NCBI GenBank assembly: GCA_963845695.1
Contig: CAWJTQ010000025.1
Span: 189,372-253,371, forward strand
Origin: CAWJTV01 sp963845695
GTDB taxonomy: Bacteria; Planctomycetota; Planctomycetia; Isosphaerales; Isosphaeraceae
DNA length: 64,000 nt
Direction: 5' to 3'
A program made the position numbers and the translations under genes. Positions 57,824-64,000 of the stretch are shown piece by piece (positions within the stretch are counted from its first letter, which is position 1; the number at the start of each line of letters is the position of its first letter). The notes under the pieces were generated by a model. The model did no database searches and had not been told where the DNA came from. It saw nothing but the letters and a program-made list of their open reading frames with translations.

Positions 57824-59682
57824 CCCCCCCTTCGCAGAGAGTGCTGACAAAGTCGCCTCGTGATGGTATCAATCATGGGAAGCCACGTTCTGGGGCCTGG
57901 TCACACGGGAGCCCGCCATGCTGAAGGCTGAATCGCGGTACGTCCGGCTCACCGAGTTGGATCGCGAGATCTTCGACGCCATCGTTCCCCCCGACCATTT
58001 CCTGCGCCGGTTCAAGGAGAAGGTCGATTTCGACCGATTGTCTCCGATCCTGGCGGCCCAGTACGATCCCAACCTGGGGCGGCCACCGATTGAGCCGCTG
58101 TTGCTCCTGAAATTGGAATTCCTCCAGTACGAGTACGGCTGGTCCGACCGCGAGGTCATCCAGCAAAGCCAAGTCAACATGGCCTGCCGGTTCTTCCTCG
58201 ACCTCAGCCTGCGCAGTCCTCTGCCTGACCCCAGCCTCCTGTGCTACTTCCGCCAGCGGTTGGGACCCGAGACCCATCAGCAGATTTTCCAGGATCTGAC
58301 CGCCCAAGCACGGGAAAAGGGGTTGATCAAGGACCGCGTCCGGCTCAAGGATGCGACCCACGTCTTGGCCAACATCGCGGTCCCCTCGACCTTGACCTTG
58401 GTCGCGGAGGCGCGCGCCCAACTCCTGGAGGCGGCCGACCTCTTGGACCCGGAACGGGTCGCCCAGGAACGCGACGAGGCCCAACGCCTGCACGCCGCCA
58501 CCGCCCACTTGCCGGACCCTGAGCGGTTGGTGCACCGCGTGACCCACCTGAGTACGGTAGTGGCCTGGGCCGACGAACTGCTCGCGACGGCACAGCGGGT
58601 CGCCCCCGCGGGAAACCCGGTGCTGCCACGACTGCGACAGGCCCTGGACTTGGCCCACAAGATCCTTCACGATCGCGACCATGTCGAGGCCCCGGATAAG
58701 GTCGTCAGCGTGCACGACCCGGAGGCGCGCAAGGGGTGGCATCATCAGTGGTTCACGGGTTATTCGCTGGACATCAGTATGGACGCCGATAGCGAGATGA
58801 TCACGGCCATCGACGTGCTGCCGGCCAACGGCGATGAGGCGGCCAACGCGATCCACCTGATCGAGCAAGAAGAGCAGGCCCAGGGCAATGACATCGAAAC
58901 GCTGTCGATCGATGGGATCGGCTTCCGCGGTGATCTGATCGACCCGTGGAGTGATCCCGAGGGGTTGAATCTGGAAGTGATCGTGCCGCCGACGGAGCCG
59001 GCCCCCGCGGGGGGGTTTCCGCCGGAGGCGTTCACGCTCGACGCGGCCGGGCCGACCCTGACCTGCCCGGCGGGCCAGACGACCCAGTCGCGGACGCGGA
59101 ACCAGAAGGACACCGGCTGGAAATACCGGTTCAGCGCCGGGCAGTGTGCGGGTTGTCCGTTGCGGGCGCAGTGCCTGGCCAAGCCGGAGACGACCACCGG
59201 CGGCCGGACGGTGATCAAGAATGACCACGAGGCGACCTACCGGGCCGCGCGGGCGAAGGCGCAGACCCCGCGGTACCGGGAGGTGCGTGCGCAGCACCCG
59301 CGGGTCGAGCGGAAGCTGGGGGAACTGGCCCGGTGGCACGACGGCCGGCAGGCGCGGTATTGGGGCCGAGCGAAGGTATTGATTCAAGAATTGCTGATAG
59401 GATTTGTCGTAAATGTCAAACGGATGTTGAAGTTGATGGAAAGTGCCGGAGCGGCCCCTGCAGGGACAGTGCGCGCCGGCCTGAGGGGTGTGTGAGTCGG
59501 GGGCGAAAGTCGGCGCGCAGCCGGGCGGTCGATCCAGAAACGGCGCGGGCTGCGTAGGATAGACAAACCGTCCCATGGGGGCCTCGAAACGGGATCACAA
59601 CCGGAGAAAACAAACGGAACTCATCCCCGTGACTCCATGACCCTTGGACGAGACTTTTTCAGCAGTCTCTCGCAAGGGGGGG
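57824..59682 (+). mobile_element. IS1182-family insertion sequence
   Basis: One transposase gene lies between imperfect terminal inverted repeats. The left end, CCCCCCCTTCGCAGAGAG then TGCTGACAAAGTC (57824-57854), pairs with the right end GACTTTTTCAGCAGTCTCTC then GCAAGGGGGGG (59652-59682). Length is ~1.86 kb. Flanking target duplication cannot be fixed because of C/G runs on both sides. The transposase frame is intact, so the copy may be active and recent. Confidence 0.82.
57918..59495 (+). CDS. IS1182-family transposase
   Basis: 525 residues, intact. N-terminal DUF772-like region: LTELDREIFDAIVPPDHFLR, LGRPPIEPLLLLKLEFLQYE, CRFFLDLSLRSPLPDPSLL. DDE residues are likely at LKDATHVLANI (Asp), FTGYSLDISMDADSEMITAI (Asp) and a later Glu in the C-terminal domain. 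Zinc-type cysteines occur in TLDAAGPTLTCPAGQTTQSR and CAGCPLRAQC, and the terminal ARYWGRAKVLIQELLIGFVV is typical of the family. It is the only gene of the element. Confidence 0.92.
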   Translation: MLKAESRYVRLTELDREIFDAIVPPDHFLRRFKEKVDFDRLSPILAAQYDPNLGRPPIEPLLLLKLEFLQYEYGWSDREVIQQSQVNMACRFFLDLSLRSPLPDPSLLCYFRQRLGPETHQQIFQDLTAQAREKGLIKDRVRLKDATHVLANIAVPSTLTLVAEARAQLLEAADLLDPERVAQERDEAQRLHAATAHLPDPERLVHRVTHLSTVVAWADELLATAQRVAPAGNPVLPRLRQALDLAHKILHDRDHVEAPDKVVSVHDPEARKGWHHQWFTGYSLDISMDADSEMITAIDVLPANGDEAANAIHLIEQEEQAQGNDIETLSIDGIGFRGDLIDPWSDPEGLNLEVIVPPTEPAPAGGFPPEAFTLDAAGPTLTCPAGQTTQSRTRNQKDTGWKYRFSAGQCAGCPLRAQCLAKPETTTGGRTVIKNDHEATYRAARAKAQTPRYREVRAQHPRVERKLGELARWHDGRQARYWGRAKVLIQELLIGFVVNVKRMLKLMESAGAAPAGTVRAGLRGV

Positions 59683-59802
59683 ACAAGAACGGGACGGTTC
59701 GCCTGAATGATCCCCCCCTGACGAAGGGGGGGCGACGCCGGTAGGCGTCGGGGGGGGTCTTCACATCGGCCCCGGGCGTGCGCAATCGAACTGTTAGGCG
59801 CT

Positions 59803-62800
59803 CTAGACCCCGAACTTATTATCGTTGCTCGTGGAGGCATAGTTGCCCAGGACCACGGAGAGAGTATCGAGGGAAAACGTGCCGAGATTATAGATGCCTC
59901 CCCCGATGCCCTGGCCTACGCTTCCGCCGGAGCCGGCCAGCCCACCCAGAGCGAGGTTGGCGCTGATGACGCTCGCCGTCACCGTGGCCGTGGCTCCCTG
60001 GTCGTTGAAGATGCCACCGCCTAGACCGTCTCCGCCACTGCCACCGGTGCCACCGGCGCCGCCTTCGGCCGCGTTCGCAAGGATCGCGGAGTTGCTGATC
60101 GAAAGCGTGGCGGGGGCACTGTAAGGGTCAGGGGAGTTGAAGAGCCCACCCCCCTCACCCGCCCCGCCCGTGCCGCCGGCTGCGCCGCCGACACCACCGA
60201 TTGCCTGGTTCAGCGCAATGGTACTGTTGGTCACGGTCAGCGAGGTGGCATTGTAGGTTTGAGCCGTGCACAGCCCGCCGCCCTGGCCCGCGCCGCCCAC
60301 ACCGCCGGTGGCCCCTGTTCCTCCAGCACCGCCGGCGCCCCCCTGTGCCACGTTCGAGATGAAGAGGCTATTGCTCACGCTGGTGGTGGAAGACGTGGTG
60401 TTGGACAGGCCCCCGCCTTGGCCAGCACCCCCTGCGCCACCACTAGCACCGGCTGCCCCTGCGCCGCCGGCACCGCCGGAGGCCACGTCATGCACGAAAG
60501 AGCAGCCGTTGACCGTGGCGCTGGAGCCGCCGTCAACATTCATCCCACCGCCCTGGGCATACGCCCCTGCCACACCCGCGCTGCCACTGGTGCCCGCACC
60601 GCCGGCGCCTCCGATGGCCTGGTCGTGCGTGAACGTGGTGTTCGACACGACGACGGTACTCAAGTAATCGACGTCGAGTCCGCCGCCGTTGGCGAAGCCG
60701 CCAAATGGGTCAAATGGGTCGCTGAAACCACTGGCTCCGCCCTGGGCCTCGCATTGCGTGAAATTGCAATCACTGAGCGCCATGGTACTCTCGCCGCTCA
60801 CGAACATGCCGCCACCTTCACCATCGGCACCATCCGCACCCGCCCCGCCGACCGCGACGTCCTGCTGGAAATTGCAGTTGGTGAATGTGGCCGTCGCGCC
60901 CGAGTACGGTGTGAAAAGGACAACGGATACGCCGCCCCCAATGCCCTCATTGCCGCCCCCAGTGTTCTCGTTGGCGATGATCGAGCCGCCGCCGATGGCG
61001 CTGTTCCCAATGAAATTGGTGTTACTCACCTCGACGTTGGGTCCATTGGAACCGACGCCCAATCCGCCGGCCTCCGCGATACCTCCGAAAAAGCCTGCGC
61101 CCCCCAAAGCCTGGTTGCCGGTGAACGTGCAGTTGCTCATGTCCAGCGCCTCCGGTGGATGCGCCACCGCTGGCCGCGCCGCCACCCACGCCGGCGCCAT
61201 CCGCGCCGCCGATAGCGAGGTTATCCGTGAAAACGGTGTTGGTGATCGTCGCCGAATCGCAGGAGAGCCCGCCTGCACCTGCACCGCCGGCGCCTGCACC
61301 GCTGTCCAGCGGAGCCGTCGACGTGCCGCCGACCGCCCGATTCCCGGCCAGGGTCACGTTGGACAGGACCAGCGGCGCAGAGGAGTTGACGCCGCCCCCG
61401 CCGCCGCCCCCGCCGCCGAGGGTGGCACTGCCCGGGCCGCCTTGCGCGAGATTGTCGTCCACGGCGCCGTTGCTGATGGTCAACGCGCCGGATGTGCAGT
61501 ACAGCCCACCGCCGTCAGCCGACCCTCCCCCGTAGGTGTACGCAAAAGTCCCTGACGTGGATCCGGTGAAGCCGCCGCCGAAACTCCCCGTCGCGTGATT
61601 GTCTTCTACGATGCAGTTGCTCACGCTCGCGTTCACTTGCGCGCTCGCGACACCGCCGCCGTATCCGGGCCCGGAGGGGCCGCTGCCCAGGGCTGCGTTC
61701 GACTTGATCGTCGTTCCAGCGATCGCGAGCGCGGTGGCCGCGGGAGGCGGCGCAACGCCGAAATCGAACTCATCGTCGATGCCGCCCCCGTAACCGTTCG
61801 AGCCCAGTATGAGGACCGTAACCCCGTGCACGACATCGGTGGCGAGGCTGCCGCCCTGGGCCGTGTTGCCGGTGAGCGTGCTCTGCGCGATGGAGACGTT
61901 GCCCGCGACGGCCCCTAGCGCGCCGCCTCGGCCGGAGCCGGGATCAACCAAGGGTTGGAGCGGAAAGGTGAAATTCGAGGCCGCATACAGGAGGTCGGAG
62001 CCACCCAGGGATTGGTTTCCCGTGAACGTGCTGTTGCCCACGACGAGGCCTGGCGTTGCCGCCGTGAAGAAGGCGCCCTCGCCGATGGCGCCGCCCATTG
62101 CCGTGCCGACCACAACGAGCGCCGCCGTGCTGGAGCTGGCGTTACCGTCGCTGCCGCCCTGCGCCAGGTCGTTCGTCAGCGTGCTGTTGGTGACGGTCAG
62201 CCCTCCGCCATCGTTCCAGACACCACCGCCGCCTGCCACGCCAAGCAGGCTGGCGCTGAGGCCACCTGGGAGCGTCACGGCCACGCTCACCGCACCACCA
62301 TTGGCGGCCACGGCCTGGTCGCCGGTGAACGTGCTATGGTCAATCGTGACCGTGCCGGCTTCGTCGTCGATGGCGCCGCCGAACGCATTGCCGCCGCCGG
62401 TGCCCCCGAGAGCCAGATCACCCGTGAAGGTGCTTCGCGAGACAGTCAGTGTCGCCCCCGCCTCGTTCTCCACGCCGCCGCCCCGGCCGGCCCCGTCGCC
62501 GAACAGGCCGCCTCCCGCCACCCCCTGCGCCACGTCGGCGCCGAGCACGTCCTGGGTCAGCGTCAGGTTCCCCGCATTGAGGGCGGCGGCCCCGTCGGTG
62601 GCGACGCCATCCGTGAGCGTCAGACCGGAAATCGTCACTTTCGCGCCACTGCCGATCTCGAACAGCCGGCTCGCCGCATTGCCACTGATGGCCAGCTCGC
62701 TCGCGCCGGGGCCGGCGATGGTCACGCTCTGGTTGACCACGAGCTGGCCCTGAGTCAAGGTGATGGTTTGGCCATCGAGCGCGCGGGCGAACTGGATGGT

Positions 62801-63012
62801 GTCGCCGTTCTTGGCCGCGGCCAGCACAGTGCGCAGGGTGCCGGCAGAGCCGTCGTCAAGGGCGCTCTTGACGACCAGCGTGCTGAGCAAAGTCCGGTCC
62901 TCAAGAACGTCAAGGCGCGGAATCGCCGTTGGGGTGCCGGCTTTCGGCGGGCTCGAGAACGCCGGTCGCGCGAGGACTCGCCCCGCCACTCCTGAAACGG
63001 TTTCAACAACAT
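59803..63012 (-). CDS. Giant secreted beta-helix protein with the planctomycete LEDRTLLS signature (two frameshifts)
   Basis: The start at 63012 (MLLKPFQEWRGESSRDRRS) has GGGAG upstream; an ATG at 63048 is also in frame. A shift near 62950 leads into PRLDVLEDRTLLSTLVVKSA, the N-terminal signature of planctomycete exported proteins. About 25 imperfect repeats follow, with the pattern 'G-GGG--N--G-----N-TF--N-A-GG' (for example TVTIDHSTFTGDQAV, LTVTNSTLTNDLAQGG), as in polymorphic outer-membrane/right-handed parallel beta-helix proteins. A second shift near 61165 joins the halves. About 1,070 residues. It is probably a surface adhesin-like or structural protein. Confidence 0.85.
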
Positions 63013-63143
63013 GGTCTGGATCTCCCAGGTAGGTGCGGTCTGCGTCATGATGACAACGGATTCGCCGTGGGCGCGAGACCGAGCGCCCGGGCGTTGCCCT
63101 CTTCAAGAATCGGTCGTCAGAAGTAGGATGGAAGGGCGATTGG

Positions 63144-64000
63144 CTATTTGGCGAGCAAGGCCTGGACCTCCGCCCAAAGCTGCTTGAACGATTCCTGCTC
63201 CGCGGCCGGCAAGCGGGCGACCGTAGTCGCATCGCGCAGGCCGGCCAATGCTCGTTCGGACTGCCAACGCCCGAGCCATTCCTGAAGCCGCTGGCGCTCC
63301 TTTGGACTGCCCACAGACAGCAGCTCGCCGTACGCTTTCAGCTCGGCCCGCAGCCACTCTAGAGCCTGCTTTCGCCAGCGGACCCGTTCCGGGCCATCCA
63401 GTTGGCCTGCGTCGTCCCCCCGGCCGCAGCCGGCCAGGGCCGCTGCGCACGCGGCTTGGTAGCGATGGCTACATTCGAGGTCGCCAGTCGTTTTCGGGTC
63501 GGCGGTCAGAACTTGGGAGAAGAAGCGGGCGGCGGCGACATAGCGCTTCTTTTCGTAGCAGAGATGGGCATACGCGTCCCGCTCGTCAGCATCCGCAGGT
63601 TGCGCTTCACCCCGGAGGACGGCGGCCAGCCGGCCATCGAGCTCGATCCTCCTCCGGCATTGTCTCACCCACCGAGCCGACGGATAGCGCCAATCCTTGC
63701 GTCGGGAGCCCAGTTCGTGCCCACGCTCCAGGGCGATGAGAGCCTGGGTATACTCCCCTTGTTTCCAGAGCGCGTGGCCGAGGTTACAGTGACTCTCGGC
63801 ATGATCGGGCATCAGGTCGATGGCCCGGCGAAGGGGGGCCAGTGCCTCGTCGACGCGACCCATGTTCATCAGTGAAGTGCCGAGGTTATAGTAGGCGTCG
63901 CCATCATCCGGCTTCAACTGGCTGGGGCGCCGCCAAGCGGCGGCCGCCTCGTTAAGGTGGCCTTTGTCGGCCAGGACCCGACCGAGCTTGGAGTGAGCCA
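63144..64000 (-). CDS. TPR-repeat C-terminus, probably of a protein kinase (runs off the right edge)
   Basis: Open from 64000 to the stop at 63144. TPR units: SKLGRVLADKGHLNEAAAAW, AYYNLGTSLMNMGRVDEALA, SHCNLGHALWKQGEYTQALI. They are followed by a conserved tail: LGSRRKDWRYPSARWVRQCR, LDGRLAAVLRGEAQPADADE, HLCYEKKRYVAAARFFSQVL, HRYQAACAAALAGCGRGDDA, KQALEWLRAELKAYGELLS. From memory of the family, this tail occurs at the end of large planctomycete Ser/Thr kinases with TPRs; the kinase domain itself is outside the window. Confidence 0.85.
   Translation of the reverse strand, partial: AHSKLGRVLADKGHLNEAAAAWRRPSQLKPDDGDAYYNLGTSLMNMGRVDEALAPLRRAIDLMPDHAESHCNLGHALWKQGEYTQALIALERGHELGSRRKDWRYPSARWVRQCRRRIELDGRLAAVLRGEAQPADADERDAYAHLCYEKKRYVAAARFFSQVLTADPKTTGDLECSHRYQAACAAALAGCGRGDDAGQLDGPERVRWRKQALEWLRAELKAYGELLSVGSPKERQRLQEWLGRWQSERALAGLRDATTVARLPAAEQESFKQLWAEVQALLAK

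Larger units (their letters stand above)
57763..59805. repeat. Family C end repeats surrounding the IS
   Basis: TAGAGCGCTTAACACTTGGC (57763-57792 region) is inverted against the 30-base right arm at 59776-59805, which ends TTAGGCGCTCTA. 25 of 30 positions match, and both match the outer arms of the element at 40705-40860. The palindromic GAGCCCGAAGCG core is missing here, and the IS sits in its place. The right arm supplies the TAG stop of the beta-helix gene (59803-59805). Confidence 0.75.

Noticed and set aside
57873..59576. 567-codon frame opposite the transposase
   Set aside because: Antisense of the IS1182 transposase, no homology of its own.
61809..62995. Overlapping plus-strand frames opposite the beta-helix gene
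   Set aside because: Produced by the repetitive glycine-rich coding sequence; Pro/Ala-rich with no domain.

Overview
The window looks like a chromosomal segment of a high-GC planctomycete, most likely of the Isosphaeraceae/Gemmataceae type. The lineage signs are: a secreted beta-helix protein with the planctomycete 'LEDRTLLS' N-terminal signature; an ECF sigma factor fused to a membrane anchor and a TIGR03067-like domain; a WD40 protein; the C-terminus of what is probably a TPR protein kinase; membrane proteins starting with RFTVRQM/RFRFSIASIM-type motifs; and the 'GAGCCCGAAGCGCCAGCG' palindromic repeat. This assignment rests on family recognition only; no search was run.

Layout. 1-5.1 kb: 5' part of polA (minus strand), then a tandemly duplicated gene pair for membrane-anchored coiled-coil proteins and a small membrane protein. 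5.2-9.5 kb: citrate synthase, a GbsR/MarR regulator, a ribbon-helix-helix protein, tRNA-Asn(GTT) and a gene-poor stretch. 9.5-14.7 kb: a sigma-54-type promoter, dnaK and clpB. 14.6-16.9 kb: divergent rmlA and rmlB for dTDP-sugar synthesis. 17-23.7 kb: a secreted low-complexity protein, a carboxypeptidase-regulatory-like protein followed by the fused ECF sigma factor, a toxin-antitoxin pair and purU. 23.9-35.1 kb: a proline-rich membrane protein, an ACT protein, csrA, a WD40 protein, a DUF2293 protein, an ECF sigma/anti-sigma-like pair, a mismatch uracil-DNA glycosylase and an aldo-keto reductase. 35.2-44.4 kb: nested palindromes, a sulfatase-like membrane enzyme, about 1.7 kb without genes, then the three parts of a split glutamate-synthase-like enzyme (GlxB/GlxC/GlxD, equivalent to MgsA/B/C), with a palindromic element and a TPR gene between the parts. 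44.5-52 kb: an arylsulfotransferase-like protein, a truncated CE15-like esterase, small membrane proteins and a HEAT-repeat protein. 52.4-57.5 kb: a fused E1 alpha-beta 2-oxoacid dehydrogenase, its E2, an SDR and an esterase. 57.8-59.7 kb: an IS1182-family element lying between inverted copies of a host repeat. 59.8-64 kb: a giant beta-helix protein and the kinase/TPR C-terminus.

Two themes run through the window. First, about 17 genes change reading frame part-way through a recognisable domain, including housekeeping genes such as dnaK, gltA and rmlB. Single-base sequence errors are the simplest explanation, so I give whole-gene spans across the breaks. Second, intergenic regions carry at least three families of long palindromic, MITE-like elements. 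Some have conserved ends with different cores, one is flanked by a 21-bp direct repeat, and one surrounds the IS.
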